Positions 35,323 to 43,542 of a DNA stretch of 64,000 nucleotides are shown here, piece after piece (the stretch's first letter is position 1; each line of letters begins with the position of its first letter). Origin of the DNA: DASTQL01 sp035761805 (GTDB lineage: Bacteria > Actinomycetota > Actinomycetes > Jiangellales > Jiangellaceae). The DNA lies in the NCBI GenBank assembly GCA_035761805.1, contig DASTQL010000141.1, positions 1 to 64,000 on the forward strand. The letters run 5' to 3'. A model generated the notes under the pieces. It was not told the DNA's origin, ran no database searches, and saw nothing but the letters and a program-made list of their open reading frames with translations. Made by a program: the position numbers and the translations under genes.

Positions 35323-37836
35323 TCACAGCGACGACACGTCCACGACGCGCACCACCGCCTCGCCCGCCCGGTCCGAGGCCGCGAGGTCCACGTCGGCGCT
35401 GATCGCCCAGTCGTGGTGGCCGGCCGGGTCGTCGAGGACCTGCCGCACCGACCAGCGCCCCGGCTGCACGTCGACGACGAACAACGCCGGCCCCCGGGCG
35501 TCCGCGCCGGTCCCGATCTCGTCGTGCTCGGCGAAGTACGGTGCGAGCGCGGTCTCCCAGGCCGTGGCGTCCCACCCGTCCTCGCCGTCGATCTCGCCCA
35601 GCTCCCACCACCGTCGCCGCGCCGCCAGCTCCACCCGGCGGAAGAGCTCGTTGCGAACGAGCACCCGGAAGGCCCGCGCGTTGGCCGTCACGGGCGGCGG
35701 CCGCTCGTCGACGACCGGCGCGGAGGGCTCCGGCACGGCGCCGGGGTCGCGCAGCCGTTCCCACTCGTCCAGCAGGCTCGAGTCCACCTGTCGCACCAGC
35801 TCCCCCAGCCACTCGATCAGGTCGCCCAGCGCCTCCGTCCGGGCCTCCTCGGGCACCGTCTGCCGCAGGGCCTTGTACGAGTCGGCGAGGTAGCGCAGCA
35901 CCAGGCCCTCCGAGCGCGCCAGCCCGTAGAAGCCGACGTACTCGGTGAAGTTCATCGCGCGCTCGGACAGGTCGCGGGCGACCGACTTGGGCCGCAGCTC
36001 GTGGTCGGCCACCCACGGGTGGCCGCGTCGGTACATCTCGTACGCGGCCTCCAGCAGCTCGGCCAGCGGCTGCGGGTGCGTGACGTCCTCGAGCAGCTCC
36101 ATGCGCTCGTCGTAGTCCAGGCCCTCCGCCTTCATCGCGGCCACGGCCTCCCCGCGCGCCTTGAAGGCCTGCGCCGAGAGCACCTGGCGCGGGTCGTCCA
36201 GCGTCGACTCGACCACGGACAGGACGTCGAGCGCGTACGTCGGGGAGTCGCGGTCCAGCAGCTCGACTGCAGCCAGGGCGAAGGGTGACAGCGGCTGGTT
36301 GAGCGCGAAGTCGGCCTGCAGGTCGACCGTCAGGCGCACCGTCCGGCCCTCCTCGTCCGGTTCGGCCAGCCGCTCCACCACCCCCGCAGCCAGCAGCGCG
36401 CGGTAGACGGCGATCGCCTGCCGGACGTGCCGCCGCTGCGCGGCCCGGTCCTCGTGGTTGTCGGTCAGCAGGTGCCGCATGGCCGCGAAGGCGTCACCCG
36501 GACGGGCGATGACGTTGAGCAGCATCGAGTGGCTGACGGCGAAGCTCGACTGCAGCGGCTCCGGCTCGGCGGCCACCAGCCGCTCGAAGGTCTGCTGGCT
36601 CCACGAGACGAAGCCCTCGGGCGGCTTCCTGCGCACGACCTTGCGCCGCTTCTTGGGATCGTCACCGGCCTTGGCCAGGGCCTTCTCGTTCTCGACCACG
36701 TGGTCGGGCGCCTGCACGACGACCCGCCCCGACGTGTCGTAGCCCGCCCTGCCCGCCCGGCCGGCGATCTGGTGGAACTCGCGGGCCTTGAGGTGCCGCA
36801 CCCGGCTCCCGTCGTACTTGCTCAGCGCGGTGAGCACGACCGTACGGATGGGGACGTTGATGCCCACGCCGAGCGTGTCGGTGCCGCAGATGACCTTGAG
36901 CAGGCCGGCCTGGGCGAGCTGCTCCACCAGCCTTCGGTACTTCGGCAGCATGCCGGCGTGGTGGACGCCGATGCCGTGCCGGACCAGCCGCGACAGCGTC
37001 CGCCCGAAGCCCGCGGTGAAGCGGAAGCCCCCGATCAGCTCGGCGATCGCGTCCTTCTCGGCCCGCGTGCACACGTTGACGCTCGTCAGGGCCTGGGCAC
37101 GCTCCAGCGCCACGACCTGGGTGAAGTGCACGACGTAGACCGGCGCCTCGTGCGTGGCCAGCAGCTCCTCGATCGTCTCGTGGAGAGGCGTCGTCACGTA
37201 CGAGTACGTCAGGGGCACCGGCCGTTCCGCGGAGCTCACGACCGCCGTCGTACGGCCGGTACGGCGGGTCAGGTCCTCCTCGAAACGGCGGACGTCGCCC
37301 AGCGTCGCCGACATGAGCAGGAACTGCGCGTGCTGCAGCTCGACGATCGGGACCTGCCAGGCCCAGCCCCGGTCCGGGTCGGCGTAGAAGTGGAACTCGT
37401 CCATCACCACCTGGCCCACGTCGGCCGCGGCCCCCTCGCGCAGGGAGATGTTGGCGAGCACCTCGGCGGTGGCGCACATGATCGGCGCTCCGGGGTTGAC
37501 GCTCGCGTCGCCGGTGAGCATGCCGACCCGGTCGGCGCCGAAGACGTCGCACAGCGCGAAGAACTTCTCCGAAACCAACGCCTTGATCGGCGCCGTGTAG
37601 AACGTCCGACGCCCGTCGGCCAGGGCCGCCAGGTGCGCTCCCGTCGCGACCAGGCTCTTGCCGGACCCTGTGGGGGTGCTGAGGATGACGTTGGAGCCCG
37701 AGACGAGCTCGATCAACGCCTCCTCCTGCGTGGGGTAGAGCTGCAGCCCACCGTCGGCGGCCCAGCCGGAGAAGACCTCGAAGACGGTGTCCGGGTCGGC
37801 GCCGGCGGGCAGCAGGTCGAGCAGCGTGTCAGCCAT
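35323..37836 (-). CDS. DEAD/DEAH-box helicase with DUF3516 C-terminal region
   Basis: An 837-residue superfamily 2 helicase of the HelY/Ski2-like type. Walker A is STPTGSGKS, motif Ia TAPIKALVSEKF, motif II DEFH, motif III LLMSATLGD, and motif VI HQIAGRAGRAGYD. The C-terminal 400 residues match actinobacterial DUF3516. It probably unwinds structured RNA or DNA. The ATG at 37836 has GAGGATG about 10 bases before. A 46-bp gap separates it from the divergent mutY, which must hold both promoters. Confidence 0.92.
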   Translation of the reverse strand: MADTLLDLLPAGADPDTVFEVFSGWAADGGLQLYPTQEEALIELVSGSNVILSTPTGSGKSLVATGAHLAALADGRRTFYTAPIKALVSEKFFALCDVFGADRVGMLTGDASVNPGAPIMCATAEVLANISLREGAAADVGQVVMDEFHFYADPDRGWAWQVPIVELQHAQFLLMSATLGDVRRFEEDLTRRTGRTTAVVSSAERPVPLTYSYVTTPLHETIEELLATHEAPVYVVHFTQVVALERAQALTSVNVCTRAEKDAIAELIGGFRFTAGFGRTLSRLVRHGIGVHHAGMLPKYRRLVEQLAQAGLLKVICGTDTLGVGINVPIRTVVLTALSKYDGSRVRHLKAREFHQIAGRAGRAGYDTSGRVVVQAPDHVVENEKALAKAGDDPKKRRKVVRRKPPEGFVSWSQQTFERLVAAEPEPLQSSFAVSHSMLLNVIARPGDAFAAMRHLLTDNHEDRAAQRRHVRQAIAVYRALLAAGVVERLAEPDEEGRTVRLTVDLQADFALNQPLSPFALAAVELLDRDSPTYALDVLSVVESTLDDPRQVLSAQAFKARGEAVAAMKAEGLDYDERMELLEDVTHPQPLAELLEAAYEMYRRGHPWVADHELRPKSVARDLSERAMNFTEYVGFYGLARSEGLVLRYLADSYKALRQTVPEEARTEALGDLIEWLGELVRQVDSSLLDEWERLRDPGAVPEPSAPVVDERPPPVTANARAFRVLVRNELFRRVELAARRRWWELGEIDGEDGWDATAWETALAPYFAEHDEIGTGADARGPALFVVDVQPGRWSVRQVLDDPAGHHDWAISADVDLAASDRAGEAVVRVVDVSSL

Positions 37837-37882
37837 GGTGCGCCCATCCTCCCAACCCGGGCGTGCCAGCATGGGCCCCGCC

Positions 37883-38785
37883 ATGGCTGCCTCCCCGCTG
37901 CACCGGCCGGTGCTGGACTGGTACGGCAGGCATGCGCGCGACCTGCCCTGGCGGTCGCCCGACCGCACGCCCTGGGGGGTGCTGGTCAGCGAGGTGATGC
38001 TCCAGCAGACGCGGGTGGCCCGGGTCGAGCCGGTGTGGCGGCGCTGGATGGACCGCTGGCCGGTCCCGCCCGCGCTGGCCGCCGAGGAGCCGGGCGAGGC
38101 GATCCGCGCCTGGGGCCGGCTGGGCTACCCACGGCGGGCGCTGCGGCTGCACGCCGCTGCGACGGCCATCGACGAGCGCCACGGCGGGGGGGTGCCCGAC
38201 TCGTACGACGCGCTGCGCGCGCTGCCCGGCATCGGCGACTACACCGCCGCCGCCGTGGCCACCTTCGGGTACGGCCGGCGGCACGCGGTCCTGGACACCA
38301 ACGTGCGGCGGGTGCTGGCGCGAGCCGCCCGCGGCGAGGCGCTCCCGGGGGCCACGCTCACCCGGGCAGAGGTCCGGGAGGCGGAGTCGCTGGTCCCGGA
38401 CGACGCCCGCACGGCCACCCGCTGGGCCGTGGCCGTGATGGAGCTGGGAGCGCTGGTCTGCACCGCCCGTTCGCCGCGCTGCGGGGCGTGCCCGATCGCC
38501 GGGCGGTGCGCCTGGCGGGTGGCCGGCTCCCCGCCGTACGAGGGGCCGCCGCGGCGCGGGCGGCCGTGGGCGGGGACGGACCGGCAGTGCCGGGGGCGGC
38601 TGATGGCCGTGCTGCGGGACGCCGAGGGACCGGTGGCCGAGGACCGGCTCGGCCGGTCCTGGCACGTCGACCCGCAGCAGCGGGTTCGGGCTCTGGAGTC
38701 GCTGGTGGCAGACGGACTGGTCGAGACGCTGGACGGTGGACGCTCCTACCGGCTGCCGGTCACCCGGTCGAGCGCGTCGACGTAG
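37883..38785 (+). CDS. mutY: A/G-specific adenine glycosylase (MutY type)
   Basis: Removes adenine mispaired with 8-oxoguanine or guanine. It has 300 residues. The HhH-GPD core shows SEVMLQQTRV and LPGIGDYTAAAVATFGYG with the catalytic Asp in VLDTNVRRVLAR. The 4Fe-4S cluster loop C-x6-C-x2-C-x5-C is complete (CTARSPRC, GAC, PIAGRC). The C-terminal 8-oxoG recognition domain is missing, replaced by a short winged-helix-like tail. An ATG at 37871 is an alternative start. The 3' end overlaps the opposite TPR gene by 40 bp. Confidence 0.92.
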   Translation: MAASPLHRPVLDWYGRHARDLPWRSPDRTPWGVLVSEVMLQQTRVARVEPVWRRWMDRWPVPPALAAEEPGEAIRAWGRLGYPRRALRLHAAATAIDERHGGGVPDSYDALRALPGIGDYTAAAVATFGYGRRHAVLDTNVRRVLARAARGEALPGATLTRAEVREAESLVPDDARTATRWAVAVMELGALVCTARSPRCGACPIAGRCAWRVAGSPPYEGPPRRGRPWAGTDRQCRGRLMAVLRDAEGPVAEDRLGRSWHVDPQQRVRALESLVADGLVETLDGGRSYRLPVTRSSAST

Positions 38786-39111
38786 TCGTCCTTGGGGTCC
38801 ATCGCGACCGCGAGCCGGTAGCAGGTCGCCGCCTCGTCGCGGCGGCTCTGGCGCTCGAGGGTGCGCCCGAGTGCGAAGCGCGCGTACGCGTCCGTCGGGT
38901 CGAGCTCGACCAGGCGGCCGAAGGCCTCCTCGGCACGTCCGAGCTGGGCGGAGCGGAAGAACGCGCGGCCGGCCAGCTCCAGGACCGACCGGGCCGGGTC
39001 GCCGTCGAGCAGCGGAGCGAGCTCGCGAAGCGCACCCACCGGGTCGCCGGCGGCGTAGAGCACGTGCGCCGCGCGGTAGGTGTCGAGCTCGTTGCGGGGG
39101 GTGCCGTCCAC
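38746..39111 (-). CDS. Small tetratricopeptide repeat protein
   Basis: A 121-residue all-helical protein with about three TPR units. The clearest are LGRAEEAFGRLVELDPTDAYARFALGRTL and QSRRDEAATCYRLAVAMDPKDDYVDAL. It probably acts as a protein-binding scaffold. GTG start. Its last 40 bases lie antisense to the end of mutY, so the two convergent transcripts overlap. Confidence 0.8.
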   Translation of the reverse strand: MDGTPRNELDTYRAAHVLYAAGDPVGALRELAPLLDGDPARSVLELAGRAFFRSAQLGRAEEAFGRLVELDPTDAYARFALGRTLERQSRRDEAATCYRLAVAMDPKDDYVDALDRVTGSR

Positions 39112-39149
39112 ACGGCCGTCAACGCCTCGCGGGCCGGGCTTTCTTCCCC

Positions 39150-39953
39150 TCAGCGGCCGCCGGGGACGACCCGGGTGGTGGCCGCGAGCAGGGCGGCCAT
39201 CCGCGCGGACGGCTCCAGGCCCAGCTCCCGGCGGACGAGGTCGCGGAACACCCGGAACTGCCGGATCGCGGCGGCGTGGTTGCCCTCCGCGAGATGGACC
39301 CTGATCAACGCTCGGTGCGCGCTCTCGCGCAGGGGCTCGGACTGCACCGCAGCGAGGGCGGCACCGACCGCGTCGGGGTAGTCACCCTGGGCGCAGAGCC
39401 GGTCGGCGAGCGTCTCCAGCGCGTGCAGCCGCAGCTGCTCGAGGCGCTCGCGGTGCAGCAGCACGAAGTCGTCGTACCAGCCTGGGAGCAGCTCGGCCTC
39501 GGTCAGCCCGGCCAACGCTCCATGGGGCACGTCCCCGTCGCCGTGGATGACCTCGTCGGCCAGGTCCTGCAGCAGGTGGACGTCGACGGCGAGGCGCGGG
39601 GGCAGGGCGAGCAGCCCCGGCTCGGTGAGCAGGAGGTCCGGCCGCACCCGCCGCAGTCGCGAGACCGTCGCGCGGAGGTTGCCGAGGGCCTGCGTGTCCG
39701 AGCCTTCGGGCCACAGGCACCCGGCGACGAAGGGACGCGACCTGGGTCCCGAGAGCGCCAGCAGTGCCACCAGTCGGCGTGCTGTCGCGGGGAGGACGAC
39801 GCCCACGTCGCCGTCCGACAGCCGCCACCGACCCAGCAGCTCCAGCCGGAGCCCGGCGACCTGCTGCCAGACCAAGGCGCCCGAGGTCGACCGCCACCCC
39901 CCCGTGGACGCGGTCCAGCTACTTGCCGTAGCACCCTGGTCAGTCCGACTCAT
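39150..39953 (-). CDS. SARP-family transcriptional activator
   Basis: A 267-residue activator of the Streptomyces antibiotic regulatory protein type. Residues about 35-125 form the winged OmpR-like domain (LRLELLGRWRL, ARRLVALLALSG, LWPEGSDTQALGNLRATVSRLRR). Residues about 125-265 are the BTAD helical domain (GWYDDFVLLHRERLEQLRLHALETLAD, EPLRESAHRALIRVHLAEGNHAAAIRQFRVFRDLVRRELGLEPS). Small stand-alone SARPs usually activate an adjacent biosynthetic cluster; here that would be the peptide/M50 genes. ATG with GGGAG a few bases upstream. Confidence 0.92.
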   Translation of the reverse strand: MSRTDQGATASSWTASTGGWRSTSGALVWQQVAGLRLELLGRWRLSDGDVGVVLPATARRLVALLALSGPRSRPFVAGCLWPEGSDTQALGNLRATVSRLRRVRPDLLLTEPGLLALPPRLAVDVHLLQDLADEVIHGDGDVPHGALAGLTEAELLPGWYDDFVLLHRERLEQLRLHALETLADRLCAQGDYPDAVGAALAAVQSEPLRESAHRALIRVHLAEGNHAAAIRQFRVFRDLVRRELGLEPSARMAALLAATTRVVPGGR

Positions 39954-40013
39954 CGCTCCCCCGCCTCGCAGCGCCGTCCGGTCGGTGGGCGGACCTCGAT
40001 CCACAGTTACTCT

Positions 40014-40037
40014 CCGCGCACTCAGCGCGGCTGTCAA
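40014..40037 (-). promoter_or_regulatory. Candidate promoter and operator of the SARP gene
   Basis: A perfect TTGACA -35 hexamer reads on the minus strand at 40037-40032. Directly downstream, CCGCGC-TGAGT-GCGCGG is a perfect dyad (40030-40014) in the spacer position. Something binding there would block transcription. The -10 is not clear. The remaining part of the 39954-40059 gap holds nothing recognised. Confidence 0.45.
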
Positions 40038-40059
40038 CAAGATCCTCGACGCGGGGGCC

Positions 40060-40350
40060 TCACCCGCGGGCGCGCTCCAGGGCGTCGAGCCACCTCCGTA
40101 CGGCGGCGAGCACGGCCTCCCGGTCCCCCGCGAGCTCGACGGTCTCGTCGGGAGCGCTGAGGTCGGTGGTGGACGTGACCCGGGCCCGGAGCCGGCCGTC
40201 CTCGAACCACGCCCGCACGACCAGGGCCCCGGCGGGCTCGCTTCGTCCGTGTTCAGCGTCCACCAGCTCCTCCAGCGTAGCGAGCGGTCGGCGCCACCGA
40301 GGGGACCGTCGGCCCCCGCCGATCCTGGGCTCTTGTGGCCGGGTGGTCAT
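40060..40350 (-). CDS. Small unrecognised protein upstream of the SARP gene
   Basis: A 96-residue protein, basic at the N-terminus (RPQEPRIGGGRRSPRWRRP), then a helix LATLEELVDAEHG, strands ALVVRAWFEDGRLRARVTSTTD, and a final amphipathic helix EAVLAAVRRWLDALERA. No family is recognised. I favour ATG 40350, preceded by GAGGACG; an upstream ATG at 40392 has no ribosome site. It lies between the SARP gene and the peptide genes, so it may belong to that system. Confidence 0.6.
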   Translation of the reverse strand: MTTRPQEPRIGGGRRSPRWRRPLATLEELVDAEHGRSEPAGALVVRAWFEDGRLRARVTSTTDLSAPDETVELAGDREAVLAAVRRWLDALERARG

Positions 40351-40542
40351 CACGTCGTCCTCGGGCCGGTACGGACGCGGGACGGTGCGCATGTCCCGCG
40401 GGTCGGGCGCCGGTGGACGGGGACCGGCTGCGTTTGTCGCAGTGTAGGCCGCGTCGAGCGCGGGTCGCCGGGTCGAGCACGCGACGGCCGCGCGGCACTC
40501 ACGCCCAGGGCACGGTGCAGGAACGCGGGCCGCCCCCTGACC

Positions 40543-40561
40543 GTCACGCCGCTGTCACGCC
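40543..40561 (+). promoter_or_regulatory. SARP-type direct repeats upstream of the peptide genes
   Basis: GTCACGCC occurs twice, at 40543-40550 and 40554-40561, giving an 11-bp period. Direct heptamer-like repeats with one helical turn spacing are the recognised binding mode of SARP activators. They stand 76-94 bases before the first peptide gene. TATCGC at 40609-40614 is a possible -10, though the distance is larger than in classical SARP promoters. The rest of 40351-40636 holds nothing else recognised. Confidence 0.5.
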
Positions 40562-40636
40562 TGTTCGGGCTGACTGGGGGGGCCGTGCGCACCGGCCGAA
40601 ACCGTCCGTATCGCATCCGAGGAGGAGGTGACACGC

Positions 40637-40828
40637 ATGACCGAGTTCACCATGCACGAGCTCGAGCTCGAGCACACCGAGCTCCTGCCGTCCCGCGAGG
40701 CGCTGGGCTGGGGGAACAACTGGGCCAACGTCTACGCGACCAACACCGCGGTGGCCGCCCAAGCCTTCACCGTCAATTCGATCGCCGCCGCGTCCGCGAA
40801 CCAGACCATCGTCGTTCTCCAGGGCTGA
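40637..40828 (+). CDS. Candidate precursor peptide 1 with ELLPSR motif
   Basis: A 63-residue peptide. The N-terminal half is acidic (MHELELEHTELLPSREALGW); the C-terminal half is uncharged and rich in Ala, Asn, Val and Thr (for example NTAVAAQAFTVNSIAAAS). The GGAGGAGGTGA sequence upstream is a near-ideal ribosome site, so the peptide is likely made in quantity. It is homologous to the next peptide. The charged leader/uncharged core layout is that of ribosomal peptide precursors, and the M50 protein downstream could be the processing enzyme (inference). It has no Cys and no known RiPP signature. Confidence 0.72.
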   Translation: MTEFTMHELELEHTELLPSREALGWGNNWANVYATNTAVAAQAFTVNSIAAASANQTIVVLQG

Positions 40829-40908
40829 CCGGCGTTACGGCGGGTCCGTGACCAGGACGGTGCGGGCCCGCCCCGCCGCACGGCGCCCCGGGTTCGCGAG
40901 GAGGAGCG

Positions 40909-41106
40909 ATGGGCGCATCCAGGACGATCAGCGTCGAGGAACTGCGGGCCGAGACGGTCGAGCTGTTGCCGTCCCGGGACGCGATGGCGCTGGTCAACGT
41001 CACCAATGTGACAGTGGTGGGGATCGCGATCAGCGTCAACGCCGCGTCGATCAACGCGACGACCAGCGCTGCGGTCAACCAGGCGATCGCCACCTACCAG
41101 TACTGA
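40909..41106 (+). CDS. Candidate precursor peptide 2 with ELLPSR motif
   Basis: A 65-residue paralogue of the preceding peptide. The acidic leader is ISVEELRAETVELLPSRDAM; the core has NVTNVTVVGIAISVNAAS and ends AVNQAIATYQY. Shared features with peptide 1 are ELxxExxELLPSR[ED]A[LM], an Asn-Val start to the core, a VN-x-AxS segment and an SAxNQxI near the end. GAGGAGGAG lies about 3 bases before the ATG. Two diverged copies under one promoter suggest selection on the motif and variation in the core. Confidence 0.72.
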   Translation: MGASRTISVEELRAETVELLPSRDAMALVNVTNVTVVGIAISVNAASINATTSAAVNQAIATYQY

Positions 41107-41163
41107 CCGACACGAGGCCGGGCGGCGGGTTCGCCCGTCGCCCGGCCGCCGGCGGAGGACCGC

Positions 41164-43542
41164 ATGGCCGACAGCCACCCGATCCCGGGGCCGCCGCGAC
41201 CGCTCCCGGCGTTGGCTCGGGGCACCAGGCTGCTCGGCGCCTACGAGGGCTCGGGGTTCCGCGACGGCCGGTTCCTCGTCGTCCGGGGCGACGGCCAGGT
41301 CCTGCACCTGTCCCGGCTGCTCTACCTGGTCGCAGCCGCCCTGGACGGACGCCGGGACGCGGACGACCTCGCCGACCGGGTCTCCGCCCAGCTGCGCCGC
41401 CGGCTCCCCCCGGAAGGCGTCGACTACCTGGTCTCCACCAAGCTGGCCCCGCTCGGGATCCTGGCGACGCCCGACGCCGCCGCCGGACGCCTGCCGCGAG
41501 CCGACCCACTGTTGGCCCTGCGGCTCCGACGGGTGCTGCTGCCCCCCCGGGCAGTCGGCGCCCTCGGCGACGCCTTCTCCCCCCTCTTCCTGCGGCCCCT
41601 CGTGGTCGCAGTCCTCGTCGCCCTGGTCGCTCTGGACGTGCTGACCTTTCCCACCGGCGCCGCCACGGAAGGCGCCCTGCTCGTCGTCTCGGACCCGTCC
41701 CTGCTGCTCGTGTTCGTCCTGGCGACCGTCGCCTCGACCCTCGTCCACGAGATCGGGCACGCGGCCGCATGTCGGTTCGGCGGGGGGAGACCGGGGGCGC
41801 TGGGCATGGGGGTGTACATCGTCTTCCCGGCCTTCTACACCGACGTCACCGACGCCTACCGGCTGGACCGCCGTTCGCGCCTGCGCACCGACCTCGGCGG
41901 GATCTACTTCAACGCGGTCACGGCGCTGGGGCTGCTCCTGGCCTACCACGCGACCGGGTTCGCGCCTCTCGTCACGCTCGCGTTCCTGGTCCACCTCGAG
42001 GCCATCCAGCAGCTGCTGCCCGTCATCCGGTTGGACGGCTACTACGTCCTGGGCGACCTGGTCGGTGTCCCGGACCTCTTCGGTCGCGTTCGCCCCGTGC
42101 TCAGATCGCTCCTTCCCGGGGCGGAGCTCGACCCGCGGGTCGCGGAGCTGCGTCCGCGCACCCGACGCCTCGTCACGGCCTGGGTCCTCGTCGTCGTGCC
42201 CCTTCTCGCAGCCGGCGTCGTCCTGCTGCTCCTCCGGCTTCCACAGCTGACCCGTCAGGTGGCGGAAGCCACCGCCTCGTACGGGTCGGCCACCGTCTCC
42301 GCCGCGCAGCACGGCGACCTGGTGGGGGTCGCCCTCAACGCGATCTCCGTCGTGCTGGTCGCCGTCCCGCTCCTCGGCGTCACGGCGCTCTCCGTCGTGC
42401 TGGTGCGCCGCCTCGTCGCGCTGCTGCGTCACCGCCGACGCCGTCTCTCCCCGGATTCCCGTCCTCGCCTCCAGGAGGCACCCATGGACGCTGCGACACC
42501 CGTCCCGTCCCAGCCCCAGACCCCCCCGGCCGTCGGTCCCGGGCCCAGCCTGCTCCCCGCCGGCGAGGCGACCCAGAACGGTCGTCGGAGCCCGCTCGCC
42601 CCCGTACCGTCGGCGTCCGCGGCGGCCTTCACCGATGACACCATGCTGCGCCCACGCTCGCGCCCACCGGCGCGTGGGTGGCGTCGAGGCGTGTACCAGG
42701 TGACCGGAGGAACCGTGAACCTGGGCCCCAGCCGGGCCGAGCAGGAGGAGCTCGCACTCGCCGCACGCATCCAGGCGACCATCCACGGCTGCCGCCGGGT
42801 CGCGGTGCTCTCCCGCAAGGGCGGTGCCGGCAAGACCACCACCACCCTGATGCTCGGGCACACCTTCGCGTCCTACCGGGGTGACCGCGTGGTGGCTCTG
42901 GACGCCAACCCCGACGCGGGGAGCCTCGCTCACCGGGTGCGCCGCGAGACCACCGAGACGGTGACCAGCCTGCTGGGCGACCGCGGACTGATCGACCGCT
43001 ACAGCGACATCCGCTCGTACACGTCGCAGGCCGGCACCCGGCTCGAGGTCGTCGCCTCGGACGACGACCCGCGGATCACCCAGGCCCTCGGCGAGACCGA
43101 GTACACGGCGGCCATCGACCTCCTCGACCGGCACTACAACCTCATCCTCGTCGACACGGGGACCGGCATCCTCGACAGCGCCATCCAGGGCGTCCTGCGG
43201 GAGGCCGATCAGATCATCGTCGTCATGCCGCCGGCACTCGACGGTGCCCGCGCCGCGGCGAGCACGCTCGACTGGCTGGACGAGCACGGCTACGGTCGGC
43301 TCGCCGCGGGAGCCGTGGCCGTGATCAACCAGGCGCGAGGAGGCGGGCTCGTGGAGTTGGACCGGATCGAGGAGCACTTCGTACAGCGGTGTGCGGCGGT
43401 CGTCCGTGTGCCGTGGGACCCGGCGCTGGCCGCCGGTGCCCGGACCGGGCTGGATGAGCTGCGTGCGCCGACCCGGCAGGCCTACCTCAGCCTTGCCGCG
43501 GCGGTGGCCGACGGCTTCCTCGACGACGGGGCCCGAACGTGA
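41164..43542 (+). CDS. PqqD-like/M50 metalloprotease fused to a MinD-like ATPase
   Basis: A 792-residue open frame with three parts. Residues about 15-105 resemble a PqqD-type winged domain (RiPP recognition element). Residues about 115-425 are an M50 peptidase with zinc motif H195-E-I-G-H199, a second-site LDGYY (Asp291) and about eight membrane helices, like the putative peptide zinc metalloprotease group. Residues 441-792 are a MinD/ParA-type ATPase with deviant Walker A SRKGGAGKTT (Lys552, Lys557), VVALDANPDAGSL and ILVDTGTG. An AGGAGG and ATG at 42484, in frame, precede the ATPase, so it may also be made separately. GGAGG precedes the main ATG. Confidence 0.82.
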   Translation: MADSHPIPGPPRPLPALARGTRLLGAYEGSGFRDGRFLVVRGDGQVLHLSRLLYLVAAALDGRRDADDLADRVSAQLRRRLPPEGVDYLVSTKLAPLGILATPDAAAGRLPRADPLLALRLRRVLLPPRAVGALGDAFSPLFLRPLVVAVLVALVALDVLTFPTGAATEGALLVVSDPSLLLVFVLATVASTLVHEIGHAAACRFGGGRPGALGMGVYIVFPAFYTDVTDAYRLDRRSRLRTDLGGIYFNAVTALGLLLAYHATGFAPLVTLAFLVHLEAIQQLLPVIRLDGYYVLGDLVGVPDLFGRVRPVLRSLLPGAELDPRVAELRPRTRRLVTAWVLVVVPLLAAGVVLLLLRLPQLTRQVAEATASYGSATVSAAQHGDLVGVALNAISVVLVAVPLLGVTALSVVLVRRLVALLRHRRRRLSPDSRPRLQEAPMDAATPVPSQPQTPPAVGPGPSLLPAGEATQNGRRSPLAPVPSASAAAFTDDTMLRPRSRPPARGWRRGVYQVTGGTVNLGPSRAEQEELALAARIQATIHGCRRVAVLSRKGGAGKTTTTLMLGHTFASYRGDRVVALDANPDAGSLAHRVRRETTETVTSLLGDRGLIDRYSDIRSYTSQAGTRLEVVASDDDPRITQALGETEYTAAIDLLDRHYNLILVDTGTGILDSAIQGVLREADQIIVVMPPALDGARAAASTLDWLDEHGYGRLAAGAVAVINQARGGGLVELDRIEEHFVQRCAAVVRVPWDPALAAGARTGLDELRAPTRQAYLSLAAAVADGFLDDGART
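42473..42486 (+). promoter_or_regulatory. Internal ribosome site and in-frame start for the MinD-like part
   Basis: AGGAGG, five bases, then ATG at 42484 in the same frame as the M50 part. Translation from here would give a 352-residue stand-alone ATPase. Its precision suggests that the ATPase was once, or still is, an independent gene whose upstream stop codon has been lost. Confidence 0.6.

Noticed and set aside
40829..40908. Possible third small peptide or hairpin between the two ELLPSR peptides
   Set aside because: No start codon with a ribosome site and no ELLPSR-like motif in this gap.
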